From Rachicladosporium sp. CCFEE 5018 (lineage: Eukaryota > Ascomycota > Dothideomycetes > Cladosporiales > Cladosporiaceae), in contig KZ111189.1 of NCBI GenBank assembly GCA_002077045.2, forward strand, positions 64,389 to 128,388: DNA of 64,000 bases. Reading direction: 5' to 3'. Both the position numbers and the translations under genes were made by a program. This document shows positions 20,868 through 32,413 of the stretch, piece by piece; the first letter of the stretch is position 1; each line of letters starts with the position of its first letter. The notes below the pieces were generated by a model. The model was not told the DNA's origin, searched no databases, and worked only from the letters and a program-made list of their open reading frames with translations.

Positions 20868-20967
20868 NNNNNNNNNNNNNNNNNNNNNNNNNNNNNNNNN
20901 NNNNNNNNNNNNNNNNNNNNNNNNNNNNNNNNNNNNNNNNNNNNNNNNNNNNNNNNNNNNNNNNNNN
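20868..20967. other. Assembly gap (100 N)
   Basis: Exactly 100 undetermined bases, the conventional size for a scaffold gap of unknown length. Translations across it have no meaning. Confidence 0.99.
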
Positions 20968-21513
20968 TTGGGTACTTTACTGGAGGCGAAGGTTGCTTAT
21001 TGAATTGCTGCTGACCCTCGGCTCCTGCATAAGGCGAGTGCCTCGTCTGTGGGGACGAGCTTTGCCTCAGGCTGGCTTGGGGCTGTTGCACGAGTGGCGC
21101 CGCGGCTACGGCATTCACAGAGTGCGACGCAGGCGCTGAGGTGTAGGCTACATTACAAGAGTCAGCACGTGGCATGCAAGATCTCGCCGCCTTGGCGGCA
21201 GACGACAGGAAACGAGCGATGCCCTGCCGCGGGTAGGTGCGCAACTGCATCACCAACGCAGGGAGGCAGGAATGACGCCCCGAGACTTACCGGCAGATTG
21301 TGCATTCTGATGCAGTCCCGAATTGCTATCGAAGCCCTGCGGCGGCCCAGACGACAGACTGGCACCGGCATTACCAGGATACCGGAAACCTTGCGATATC
21401 GCGGTCCCTTGGTGCGTAGTGGCAGGCTGATGCGGATGATAAGCTTGGGGTGCAGGAGACTGCTGGGCGAACGGGCCCGGGTGAAAAGGCTGTTGATAAT
21501 CTAATTGGTTCAT
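20968..21513 (-). CDS. Gln/Pro/Ser-rich protein, 3' part lost in assembly gap
   Basis: Exon 1 (21513-21291) starts with ATG and reads MNQLDYQQPFHPGPFAQQSP onwards. It ends at a consensus donor GTAAGT. Exon 2 begins at 21147 after a TGTAG acceptor, with a CTGAC-type branch point, and continues in frame (AYTSAPASHSVNAVAAAPLV) until the gap edge at 20968. The visible 134 residues are low-complexity, rich in Gln, Pro, Ser, Ala and His, like the disordered N-terminus of many fungal nuclear regulators. No domain is visible, so I do not assign a function. Splicing is well supported; everything downstream is missing. Confidence 0.6.
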
Positions 21514-21879
21514 CTTGATTCGGTGCTTCCTGTCGGCAGCGGTCGAACAAAGCCTATGGCGATCGTGCGTAACTGGCCCGATGCTTCCGTGATTCTTGCG
21601 CGTGCTGGGTGCGAGGGGGGTCAGAGAGAAACGTGGCTTTTTCTCGCTTAGTGTGCGGCTGCCGGTACGCTAGTACATGTTGGGGTTTCGTGGCAGTTTG
21701 TGATGACACAGGTGCATGCGCATGCCGAGCACTGACTATCGTGACCCTGCGTGCATCAAGTAAGACATGGCTGATTCAACATCGTCGTGTTCGCGAGCGA
21801 ATTCGCTGTGCCGTACGGATGAGACATTGAAACCGGGTCAAGACCTGTAGCGAAGCTGACTGACATACCTCATGCTTCG
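21514..21879. other. Intergenic, nothing recognised
   Basis: About 370 bp upstream of the gap-truncated gene (minus) and the ATPase pseudogene (plus). It presumably held both promoters. Confidence 0.4.
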
Positions 21880-23853
21880 AAGACGAAACGGCGTACCCTT
21901 CCGTGGGTAGATGTGACATATCCCACGTCTACGACTAGCTCCACAACTGGTACCAAGCCAGACTGGGCTGGTCTGGCGCGCGACCTGGATGCTCTTGACG
22001 GAAAGCATTACCGTAAGTCATACAATAGTACACATATCTTGACTCGTCTTCGTTGCCTCTCACTCGAGCCTAAACGAGCTTCAGGTAGAGCTGGCAGAGT
22101 GACATATTTCGCTAGGCGTCTACAGACGACTGTCCAGAACATATCAACATCGCCAGTTCTCTCTAGTAGTCGACCGTGTGCAGAACGATCCTTATACTTC
22201 GCCTTCCCGCCTGAGAGCTGTGATGCGATGGACTCAAGCCGGCTTTCCCACACGGTACCTGAAGTCTGAGGTGCACAAGATCGCGCTCTGCGACTATGTG
22301 ACGAGACGCTGTGCCGCTCTCATAACAGCCAAGTCAACCGAAAGTGATGCTACGCGTAGCGAAGGCTGGTCAGTCACGAGGCGCACTGCTTTCAACATCA
22401 ATGCGCCGGGCCAGGAGGTTTTGCCAAGAAGCAGTGCCATCGTCAATGGCACTGACACTATCGGACTGAGATTCACCGCTCACTTACCTGGGCCCGGCAG
22501 AAGGTGTCGAGCAGCACTAGCACGTCAGATCCTGATGGCAAATCTTGTTGAACTTGTGCAGCTAACACTACTATACGGGAATCTTGACAAGCGGGCATTG
22601 GACGCTCACGTCACGTCTGTTGTCAATCAGCATCAGCTACGACAGCAGCTCTATGGCTTAGGTCTGGTTGCATTCGTGGCGAACAGATCAAGTCTTCCGA
22701 GAGAGTCTGGGGCGGGCGCGAGGCCGATGACTGGTGATGTTGTATCTTTCAAATCCCCAGAGGAACTTGAGATCACTGTCAAGCTCGCAGATGGATCAAC
22801 TGTCCGTGGCATGGGTATTGCGAGAGGCATCACGGTAATTACAGGTGGTGGCTTCAACGGTAAGTCTACTTTACTCGAGGCACTGGAACTTGGCGTATAC
22901 GATCATATACCCGGCGATGGTCGTGAGCTTATCGTCGCGCACCCGACTGCAGTGAAGATTCGTGCAGAAGACGGCCGCATTGTCACGGGTACGGACATCA
23001 CCCAATTCCTGGGCAGTCTTCCCGGAGGCAAAGACGCCATGTGTTTCTCGACAGAGAACGCAAGCGGGTCGACGTCTATGGCAGCTAACATCGCAGAAGC
23101 TTTGTTGGAGGTCGGCTGCAAGACGCTGCTGGTAGACGCAGACTCGTCAGCAACCAACTTGCTCGTGCGAGACGAGCGAATGCAGATGCTCATTCAACAT
23201 GAGCCAACAACACCTCTGATCAGCGTAGCACGCGCACTGTAGGGCAATCACGGCGTCAGCACCGTGCTCGTCGGTGGACCGGGAGACTGGCTCGCAGTGG
23301 CTGATCAAGTAATCTTAATGGACTCGTACGTGCCGAGTCTTGTCACCAAGGAGGCTCGTGAGATCGTACGTCTGCGTCCGAGCAATGTAGTTGAGAACGA
23401 TGTCGACGCAACAAATGGGAGTCGGAGTGTAGCTCTTTGTGGAATAGGAGAGTTCGACACCCGTAAGGCATCCACTACTTCTATTCCAATCAAGACCGCG
23501 AAGCGCGACATCGTCCACGACTCGTCACGAGCGCCTTCGGAAGTAAACCTATGTAGCATCGACCAGCTGGTTGAAAGAGGACAGGCGAAGTTTGTGTCTT
23601 CATGGCTCGAGCATCTCGCAAATTCGACTACTCCAGAACCGTGTGTCCGGGCATGACGATCTACAGTCGCTGGTGCACTGCTGACTGACCGCTACGCAGG
23701 CGAAATCTGAACAAGCTACTTGCAGAGCTTGAGGCCAAGATCAACCTCGACCGCTGTATGCCGACCTCGATTCAGGGAGGCGATATGGTAGCAACGCGCC
23801 GGTCTGAGGTTGCTGCGGCTTTGTCGCGGATCCGCGGTCTGAGGGTCTCATGA
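21880..23853 (+). pseudogene. Decayed ABC-class ATPase (COG3044 / PF09818 family)
   Basis: The frame 22178-23239 matches the predicted ABC-class ATPase family. It has CDYVTRR, NAPGQEVLPRSSA, a Walker A-type loop GGGFNGKSTLLEALELGVYD, then HIPGDGRE, VKIRAEDGR, ASGSTSMAANI and DSSATNLLVRDERMQ. Translation stops at TAG 23240-23242 inside the conserved RAL-x-x-HGVST motif, where a Tyr codon is expected. The same frame then continues for 137 codons (GDWLAVADQVILMDSYV). A further good intron (donor after 23643, acceptor AG before 23701) leads to a family-typical end, RRSEVAAALSRIRGLRVS, with TGA at 23851-23853. At the 5' end the family-like DWAGLARDLDALDGKHY (near 21960-22010) has no in-frame ATG. 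I could not join it in frame to RQFSLVVDRVQNDPY near 22153. Walker B reads LLVDADSS rather than the LIDEDSS expected. Two independent defects favour a pseudogene. Confidence 0.75.
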
Positions 23854-26800
23854 AGTGAGGTCGTGAGGTTGATGGACACGACGATGCGTGTAACGTTCTT
23901 TCGCTGTCAGGCGTGGCTACACAAGACTGATTGCGTTGGCATGCGATGGGTGAGAGGAAACTACATTGCTTCCGGCGATAAGTAGCTGAGGCCAGGCACT
24001 CAGACCATCCTCGCTGTCGTGATGTCGACTCCAACGTACGTTGTAGCGTTCAGATCACACTAATGACCCACCAGTCATCTAGTGAAGCGAGTGGTCTCAT
24101 ACTCACGAAAGTCATTCCCACACCTACTCACGTTGCCATGTTCATCGATCGCCTCTTTCGCCTCGTTTACATCTCGTCACGTGTGGTCGCACACGAAATG
24201 GCGGTGAGTCGCCGGGCCCACGCCAACCTTACAAACTTGATTGGCTTTTACCAGCCCGTCTCTCTAACCCTCAGTCCCCGGTTTGCAATCGCGAGACCGA
24301 ACGACGATCACAGCCCGCGGCCTAGATCGCACAAGACATGACTGGCTGATATGGACTCGCCCTCCACCATCCGGGTGATGAAGAATGATGGGCTTTCCTC
24401 TCGCGCAACGTCCGGAAGAGAACCGTGTGGCGTTTTGCAATATGGCGCTTTACCCGAATGAGGTCGCCGCTTATTGACGTGTTCGATGGCGATTCGAGAC
24501 GTCGCTTTCTGTCTTGGAGGTGTGGGTTCCGCGGGGGAGGGACCCGCTTCGTTGAGAGATGTTACCTTGCAATCAATCAATCGTCGTGGTGGAGTGTTGG
24601 GACATGTGTTCTCGTGATGTTGAACGCACGAAAGGGATGTCAAGTCCATCTGTGGCGCGTGCAACGATGCTGCAGTCGTCTCGTGGCTCGCACATGCACG
24701 GCCACTGCGATGGAGGATCTTTGCGTTCGGCACCGTTTCGCAGACGCTTCGATGAGCCGCCATCACTTGCATCCCGCCCGCGGCCGCTGCGAGTGCGGGA
24801 GCTGGCTTTTGTCGGGTGCCGTGGGGAACGCTAGGAGGATATGCACGAAAGCGTAGTCAGCAACACTGCACATTACCTTACGATGGCGATGTTCGGCAAC
24901 GAGCAGCGCGATGTGATGATCTCACCGTGATGGACGAGGGTGAACATCCGTGATTCGTGCGACGTGATGGTGGAAATCATTGGAGTTCCGGTGGCTTGGG
25001 GCGAGCCTGGCCTTGCTCGGGAACTCATCAGGCGGTGAATCGTGCGATGGTTCGCTCATCATCAGTGGAACAAGCAACGTGGGATTTGCCTCGCACCAAA
25101 GAAGCACACGCGGACAAAGCGTTGTGCTGAGCGATGTAGCTGACATTTCGATAAGACGAAATCTGCGGTCCTCACGCGGATAGAAGGAAGGAGCCTATTT
25201 GGACGTGATCGTGCCTGTCTCCGAGGGTACTTCAACATCACTTTGTTCAGCATTGAGGAACAGCTGTAGATCTTGGTAGGCATCGTTGCTATCCGGGGTT
25301 CCGAATTGTCACTCGTCTTCGAGAATTCCTTCATTGGTAGCCGTACCCTTTGCCCTTCGTTAGTCAACACTTAAAAGCCCGTGCACAGGTTCGGGTGGTC
25401 GTATCAGTAGTCTACTGTTTCGGCACTCAACGAGAAGCAGATCGTTCGAGCACGGTGAAGTCGACAATTGCATGAGCGATCGTCCAGCTGGGTAACGGCA
25501 TATCTGATTTGGAGATCAATGTCCACCTCATAGACGAGGTGTTTTACATGGTGATGTTCTCGGACAGACTCCACTTCGCCAGAGCGGCTGGCTTGCCAGC
25601 GCGCCATTCCCTTCTCGAGCTAGATAATCAAGGTTGCTCCGATGTGGCTTGTTCGGTCGATGGGGCCAGGCGTAAGCTGGAGACTGTCATGATGACTGCC
25701 CATGAGTGGGATTTTCAATGGCCTCGAAACCTCATAGTTGCATCTATCAACGTTCGTGGAAGACGCATAACCGTTGCAAGTCTCAGTCTGCGAACTCTCA
25801 TCGACATGCTTTTGCACTGCAGCTGCAGCATATGGCCGGACACGCGCGAGATCTAGGTCCGTGACACGTAGCGGCGTGACGGCGTCTAGCCGATAGCAGG
25901 GGAGCAGGCCCTATCCCCACCTAGGCGTCGCCGATCAAGCCCAAAAGCTGCTGATTCGTCAGCGTCTTCATTCCTCTACGCTTCCAGCCACCGTTTACCC
26001 ACCTGCTGCCGTCGCAGTGGAGCGGAGAGAATTGCCTGAGAGCCGAGTGCAAGAATCGCGTCCGATCGCCCTCGTTCCTTCATCTAGGATAGCCTCTGCT
26101 GTGCTTGCATTTCCGCGTGAAACTTGCAAGTCCCACTGCTGCAGGTGTGCATATCTCGCCGCTTCCCACGAGCCCTTTCGGCCCGCTCACGCATTGCACT
26201 CGCACGCAGCACCTCTCTGCAGCTACCAGTCCACACCTTGCTGCCACTCCATCTCCCGCTAGCTTCCCGGCGCACACTCAAGCTCCCCCAAGTCAGCGTA
26301 CCTTGTCGCTATCCGCCGCAGGTGCATTGCGAACGACTAGCACCTGGGTTTACGCCGCAACACCACCGCTGGCATTGGGATTTTCCAGCTCCGCTCCGCT
26401 CGCAGCAGCGCGATATTACCAAGGTACGTGGAAGCTCTATTGCCGTGATCCCCACATCACGCTCGCCTACCGTTTGTTTTCCGCCTAGCGCTATCGATAT
26501 CGTGCCCTAGGCTGGTGTTCACTCCCGCCGGCCTGCACTAGCTCAACCAACCTCTTCTCCGCATACAACCTTCCCGCTCCCCACCCACCTCTCGCGAACC
26601 GCTTCTTCTCGTGCATTGCGTTTCTCAGACACGACGAGGTGCAGGTGCGTTGCAGCAGCGGTGTCGTGCAGCGATACCCGCTCTCACATGATGCGCGACC
26701 TACTGCAACTACTGTAGCTAACATTGTTCATTCAGGTCCATCGGCAACAATAGTGCTATTGCTCGTATTGGTAGTAACGAGCCACGACCTGTCACGACTA

Positions 26801-27017
26801 TAACGACATTTACGATTGCATTGACGATTGCTTGAGCGTGTCTCGCCACTCACGACAACGCCTCCAGTACAGCGTCCGTACTGCTTCAGCTACTACGACT
26901 TGCTCTTCTCGACATAGCTACAGTCATTGGTCGTAGCATTACGTGATCACGACTCACGATCTGGACTGCAACTTGAACCTATCTTACTCGACAAAGCGAC
27001 CATCCTGGTCCAAGTAA
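23854..27017. other. Gene-poor region and probable long leader/promoter of stuA
   Basis: About 3.2 kb without a supported gene. Frames such as 24308-24772 (minus) and 26105-26488 (plus) have no family resemblance. From ~25,950 the plus strand becomes pyrimidine-rich with many short ATG frames, which fits a long 5' leader. The Aspergillus nidulans stuA gene is known for a long, intron-containing leader with small upstream frames, so a similar arrangement is plausible here. Confidence 0.4.
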
Positions 27018-27428
27018 CACGCAAGCAACCACATCACCAGCCCACCGTACAGCTTACTCTTTGAGAGCTGCAGCTTTCGACCCTCCCGCCATAACCATCT
27101 CACGACCGAAAAGCTGGCGCTGCCTCCAGTAACCCACGCGCAAGCCCGGGGAACCGACGACAGCCTCTACTACCAGCAGAGCCAGTACGCGACTCCATCA
27201 CACGCGCACCAGCACTCAAGCTCGTCGGTTGGCTCGTCGCCCCGGGCGGACTCCTTTGGAAGCTCCTCGGTTGCGAATCAATCCTACGGCTCGAATACCA
27301 CCTATACATCGCCCGCGGACGGTAGCAAGAACCCGACTGGGCTACAAACGCCTGCCGCGGACCCGAACTCGTACGACGCGCATCCTTACGCGCCTACAGG
27401 ATATCACTATCCGCAAGGCTACAGCAGC
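27018..27428 (+). other. ATG-less open frame continuous with StuA (possible N-terminal exon)
   Basis: The StuA reading frame stays open upstream of its ATG back to a TAA at 27015-27017. From about 27130 it encodes protein-like Gln/Ser/Tyr/Pro-rich sequence, for example SLYYQQSQYATPSHAHQHSS and later YAPTGYHYPQGYSS. It has no ATG. A CAG that could serve as a 3' splice site lies at ~27130. This suggests either a longer StuA isoform started in an upstream exon or a translated leader. Confidence 0.4.
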
Positions 27429-29223
27429 ATGAACCAGCCGCAAGCATACATGGATGTGAATCAGCAACATGCACCCTCCACAGCGCCCGCGCCTCCCATA
27501 GGCCAATATACCTCCTACGGACAACCCCAGGCATTGCAGCCCGCCGCGCAGCCATATCCTCCCAACACATACAGTGGCTACTATCCAAGTACGATGGCGC
27601 CAATGGCACCGGGCCACTCCAGTTCATCGTCGATGAGTGGCGGTATGGTGACACAAGCATTACCCTTACCAACGATGGCACCCGTCGGCCAATCTGCACC
27701 GCCTGCGGGGGCTTACCAGTCCCAGTCGTTTGACACGACAGGGCAAGTCCCGCCGCACGGCATGAAGCCGAGAGTGACTGCCACGCTGTGGGAAGACGAG
27801 GGCAGTCTCTGCTTCCAGGTCGAAGCCAATGGAGTCTGTGTCGCGAGGCGAGAGGACAACCACTTCATCAACGGCACCAAATTGCTGAATGTGGCTGGTA
27901 TGACTCGCGGTCGACGAGACGGTATTCTGAAGAGCGAGAAGACCAGACACGTGGTGAAGATTGGGCCGATGCATCTCAAAGGCGTCTGGTAAGTGTAGAA
28001 AGAGCATTCGTCGAGATTCTTTCACTGACAGATGTACAGGATACCCTTTGACCGCGCGCTGGAATTCGCCAATAAGGAGAAAATCACTGAGCACCTCTAC
28101 CCGCTCTTCGTGCACAACATTGGTGCGCTACTCTACCACCCTACCAACCAGGCGAGACAACAAAGCATAGGAAACGGCGCAATGGCTGCGCGTCGACCAG
28201 AGTCGCAGGATTACATGCGCACGCCGACAGGCACTCAGCCGCCTGCGCTTACTCATCATCATTCCATGGGCACGCCAGTGTCTACTGGCATGGCTCAACC
28301 GCCTCACACGATAGCTCCTCATCCGACCTCAGGCAGGCCAGGATTGGACAGAGCGCATACATTCCCTACACCGCCCACCAGCGCATCCGGCATGACGATG
28401 GGTGCCGGCCAATACGACTATGGCAACCACGCGAATGCGGTGCATCCAGGTATGTCCCTCGAAGATCGCACGGTGGAGTTGTTGGCTGACAGTGATTGTA
28501 GCATCTTCATCTCCGGGCAGCGCTTCCCACATGCAATACCCAAGCTCGCAGCCATACGACTCGCGCCAAATGTACTCGGCACCGGCAAATTACAGCCAGT
28601 ACCCCAGTCAGCACTACAACAGCGTGCAGCCAAGCCCTGGTGTGAAGAGCGAAATGGCACCTCCAACTCGCGCCGGCGCCGAGCACGACCATGCGCATCA
28701 CAAGGGTGCCGACGGATACTCCGGCCAGCAAGATGCGGAGGGCGAACACGAGGGTGATTATACCCACCAGAGTGCGTCCCTAGGCGCCTCCAATGCCTCA
28801 TACAGCGCATTCCCTAACTCAGCACCAGGGCCAATCCACTCTGAGCCTTCGCACATCTCACCAGAGATGCAGAATTCGCCACAGCAAACTGGGTCTGGGA
28901 GGGCAACACCTCGAACTGCTGCGCCCTACTCGGGCTACAGCACGCCTCAGCGTGGGTCGCAGCTGCCATCCAGCAACCTGTACAACGTTATGAGCAGCGA
29001 CACACGGGCAGGTGCGCCCAATGGCGCCGAGCAGTACCCTCAGCAAGGTTATGCGCCTCAGCAGTACCCAGCTATGAACGGCGTGCCGCAGAATAACAAG
29101 CGCGGGCGCGAAGCTGATGGCGACGATGCCTACGGCAACGGACTGAAGCGTGCTCGCACCGAGGGCGGACCAGTCGGCGCTCGTCCGATCGCGCAGCCCC
29201 ACTCCGTAAAGTCAGGGCGATGA
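27429..29223 (+). CDS. stuA: StuA, APSES-domain developmental transcription factor
   Basis: Three exons, 27429-27988, 28040-28449 and 28502-29223, give 563 aa from MNQPQAYMDVNQQ, very like the start of Aspergillus StuA. The APSES DNA-binding domain (~residues 115-225) is nearly textbook: RVTATLWEDEGSLCFQVEA, ARREDNHFINGTKLLNVAGM, TRGRRDGILKSEK and IGPMHLKGVWIPFDRALEFA. The first intron splits the GVW-IPFD segment. The flanks are Gln/Pro/Ser/Tyr-rich, with the family motif LDRAHTFPTPP and SSNLYNVMSSDTR. A basic nuclear-localisation-type stretch (NNKRGRE, LKRAR) lies near the C-terminus. StuA-class proteins bind CGCG-containing elements and control conidiophore development, hyphal differentiation and, in many plant-associated fungi, effector and secondary-metabolite genes. 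The long open upstream sequence suggests leader-based control. The identification is secure; the exact N-terminus is less so. Confidence 0.96.
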
Positions 29224-30105
29224 GAACCATCCAGTCTGGCTACAGCGCCAACATGACCCAACAGCTTTTCATTTGTCTAACGATTCGAACCACCTTCCAT
29301 TCTGACCCGACCGATTCTACCGAATAACGACTTTCACGACGATGCCCTTACAAAACGGACACGACACTTTTTGCACTAGGCCGAATTAACGAGGCCAACG
29401 ATGTTTTTCTACTCACTGATGACGATGATGATGACAAAATGGTATGTGAGCTACACTATCGACAGGGAACCGTCTTCATGGAGACGATGTGCCGTCGGTG
29501 CACTTCACTTGGGGTTCTTCACAGCGCCGGCGTTGAAGGCGCTGGGCTGCTGGACTTCAGTGGCTGGGGTGTTTCTTTGGAGCGACTTTAGGGGTGATGA
29601 GGAGCTGCGGTGCATGGAAGAGGCGCATCAGAGCTCACGAACTTATAGACGGGCGAAGGCGTGTTTGTGGAAGTGGACTATGGGCACGCTGGTGGAGTGA
29701 AGTAGTGTAGAGGTGGTAGTGGTGCGATCGAAAAGTTCCCCTTCTCTCACGTGCTTTCTCCTTCTCCTTCGCCGTGACCATTCTCTAAGCGCAAACGCCA
29801 GGAGCAGTTCGCATGACTGTTGATCACTGTAAATTACCGTATTGTGGCTGTCTTACCATTGGTTGGGCTACTCTGTCGTACGTCTGGCATGCATACATGT
29901 CTGACTTGACCAACAAGCTGAAGTCCACGCTTCACTTCAACTCAGATCCCATACTACTCTCTGATCTACTGTACATTCGCCCATGCCAATATATGTGAAC
30001 CCCTTCATGTCCGTCCAATCTCTCCGGCAATACAATCACACAACTTCACGCTCGTAATCCACATTGGCTCACCTCCGACACTCCAAGCTCGAGCATTACG
30101 ATACA
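29224..30105. other. stuA 3' region and MED4 promoter
   Basis: About 880 bp with no supported gene. The first ~300 bp are likely the stuA 3' UTR. A short GATGACGATGATGATGA run lies near 29420. Small frames at 29401-29700 and 29813-29998 lack support. Confidence 0.45.
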
Positions 30106-30956
30106 ATGAATGCTCAACTCCAGTCAAGCTACCATACCCTAGAGCAAGCCCTCCAGCGACTCACCGACTCCATCGCGACCTACAACCCCAATCCGACTTA
30201 TGCAGATGAGCTCGTCGCTGCTAATGATGCCGTGGATCGAGATCTTGAGCTCCGTGAGTTACTTTAATGATCCCTGTTCGCTATGGTCATCGCTAATATC
30301 ACACAGTCGCCACCCACCAGTCGAATCATGCTCGCGTTCAATCCCTGCGCGCGCAGTCGCATGCTCTCGATTCAACACTCCGCTCCACGATCTCACAACT
30401 AGCCCAAATAAGAAAGGATATCCTCGGCATCCCCCCAGCTCCCTCCCCCGGCTCCACCAACCAAGGCAATGAACTCGACGTCGATACGCTTCTTCGCTAC
30501 GCCGCGCTCATTGCACCCACGACCGTCCCCCCCACACTCCGCAAGCCCATCCCGTCCGTCCGGCTCCACGGCGTCAAGCTGGAGGGCGATGGCGGGGTCG
30601 AGCGCGTCGGAGGACTGAGCACGCCACCTCCACAGCCTGAAGGCGAGCAGGGAGATGTGAAGGAAGGTATTGTGGGAATCGAGAGGGTGAGGGAGCCCGA
30701 GAGAGGCTGGCTAGCTGGGAATGGGGACGTGGGGTTTGTGCCTTGGGTAAGCGATGAGGCGATTAGGGGTGGGGCGTTGGCGAAGTTAGAGGGGGTGGGT
30801 GAGGGGAGTAGGGAGGCTAATGGTATGGAGGTTGATCAGCAGGAAGATGCGGGGGTCACGGACGAGGCCAGGGCAGAGCAGGAGGAGCAGGACAGGCGAA
30901 GGAGGCGCGAGAGGGCGAGAGCTGAAGTGCGGGTCTTCAATCCAGATGACTTGTAA
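30106..30956 (+). CDS. MED4: Mediator complex subunit 4
   Basis: Two exons, 30106-30253 and 30307-30956 (GTGAGT...ACAG intron), give 265 aa. The N-terminal part is a Leu/Gln-rich helical coiled coil: YHTLEQALQRLTDSIATYNP, DELVAANDAVDRDLEL, then across the intron ATHQSNHARVQSLRAQSHAL and ISQLAQIRKDILGIP. It is followed by DVDTLLRYAALIAPTTVPPT, matching the Med4 pattern of coiled coil plus a (E/D)LLxYAxxIxxxTxPP motif. Med4 sits in the Mediator middle module and links RNA polymerase II with regulators. The C-terminus is Gly/Glu-rich and acidic, ending in an Arg-rich tail (RRRRRERARAEVRVFNPDDL). The sense strand switches from C-rich to G-rich near 30640. The gene is convergent with the cytochrome b561 gene, with 113 bp between stops. 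Confidence 0.87.
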
Positions 30957-31069
30957 ATACACATGCTATGCTCGCTGGGGAAATCCCCATCAACGCCCCG
31001 TAAATGTCGTATATGCAATCCTCACCCCTCCGCCTCTTCCCTTTCATCGCTCCCACTCCACACTCCCCT

Positions 31070-31975
31070 CTACTTCCCAGCCAACCACCCAAACTTGCTC
31101 AACCGAATCCTCGGCACAATACCCACAACCGTAATCACGCTCGCAGCAACCACAGCCCAAAGCTGCATCCCCAGCACATTCTTATTGAAATCCGTGCTCG
31201 TAGCCGCCGCAACAGTCGCCAACATCAACGCCAACACCACATACCCACTCACCCTGTGATACTTATACAGCTTCCGCGCATTCTCCTTCCCGCCATACAA
31301 GCCCGGCGTGAAGAACTGCGTCAACCCCACGAATGCCTGCACAGCCGTGAGGATGTAGACTGTCAGGCCGAGGATCGCGTGCGTGGAGACGAAGTGCGTG
31401 CCGCCGTGGGAGATTTTGTTGTATTCTATGATTACTAGGCCGGCGAGAGCGGACGCGACGGCGATGTTGTTTAGGGCTGAGTGGGTTAGGGTGCCGGCGT
31501 GTTTTTGGGAGGCTGTGTGGGTTGGTTGGAGGATGAGGGTGCCTTGGATGAAGAAGAGGAGGGCGGCGGAGTTGAGAAGCTGGAGAGATGGGCGTTAGAC
31601 GGGGAGATCGAGGGAAATCTTGGATGGCGAGGGGCTTACGGGGTGGGCGGAGAATAGGGAGAGGGGAGAGCTGAAGACTGCGCCCCAGACTATTGCTGTG
31701 AGCTGGGAGGAAGTCGTTAGTTGAGAGTACAATTTGGGAGATTGAGGATGGTGGACTTACAATCCAGACGCCTGCTTGCGCGACTACACCCGTGCCTGTT
31801 GATGCCATCGTCAGTGTTTGTCGTCAAATGCGCGAGGAAGGTACGAAGACTGCTGACCGAGCACAAGGTTGTAATAGAGAGGCTTGCCCTCCTCTAAGCT
31901 CGCATCGCCCGATCTTCCCAGCAGAGGCTCCTCCTCGCTCGTCCCTGGTACACGCTGTTCTTCTTGCGCGGACAT
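31070..31975 (-). CDS. Cytochrome b561-domain membrane protein
   Basis: Four exons, 31975-31858, 31795-31761, 31702-31640 and 31579-31070, give 241 aa. All three introns are consensus GT-AG. A hydrophilic N-terminus with an acidic di-leucine-like segment (SEEEPLLGRS) precedes 5-6 hydrophobic helices, for example GVVAQAGVWILTAIVWGAVF and YVVLALMLATVAAA. Conserved-type His residues that could bind heme occur in SAHPLL, LTHSALN, STHAILGL and YKYHRVSGY. This fits the cytochrome b561/ferric-reductase transmembrane family, which moves electrons across membranes, usually from ascorbate or NADH-derived donors towards ferric iron or monodehydroascorbate. No DOMON or reductase domain is attached. The di-leucine motif might direct it to the vacuole, which is inference. 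The gene is convergent with MED4. Confidence 0.87.
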
Positions 31976-32413
31976 CTTGATGAGATGCTTAGAACGCTGT
32001 CGATATGCCTCGAGAAGCTTTGCGTGAAGTCAACAAATAATCACTTAGTAGATCATCAGATAGCAGCGAGTGGTGATGTAGTCATTGATGCTGACCACGC
32101 GGGGCACATCGATATGGATTACAAAGTCCTCGTGCAACGATCTCGATAGCTGCTAGATCGCATCCTGCACGTAGGCGCATGTGGAAGGTGACTTAGAGCT
32201 TGCATTGCGCAATCCATGAGCTTGATCAGATGATAGTATGCACGTGGGACGGCCATGGGTACGAGCTCGTAGGTAGCATCAAAGGACTCAAAACGCCATG
32301 AGTCTATCCTAGTCTATCATAAGTCCATCCAGCCCATGGGTATCATAAGCTCTCCCAGAACAAAAGCACGCCTAGTCGATAGTTCATCATAATCAGATCT
32401 CGCATCCAACACA
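31976..32413. other. Intergenic, nothing recognised
   Basis: About 440 bp between the start of the cytochrome b561 gene and the end of the Vps62/CBM18 gene. It contains the promoter of the former. No gene is supported. Confidence 0.45.

Noticed and set aside
24308..24772. 154-codon minus frame in the stuA upstream region
   Set aside because: No recognisable motif, splice context or third-position bias; treated as chance.
26105..26510. Overlapping 127-128-codon plus frames before stuA
   Set aside because: Ser/Pro/Thr-rich only because the DNA is pyrimidine-rich; more likely leader sequence.
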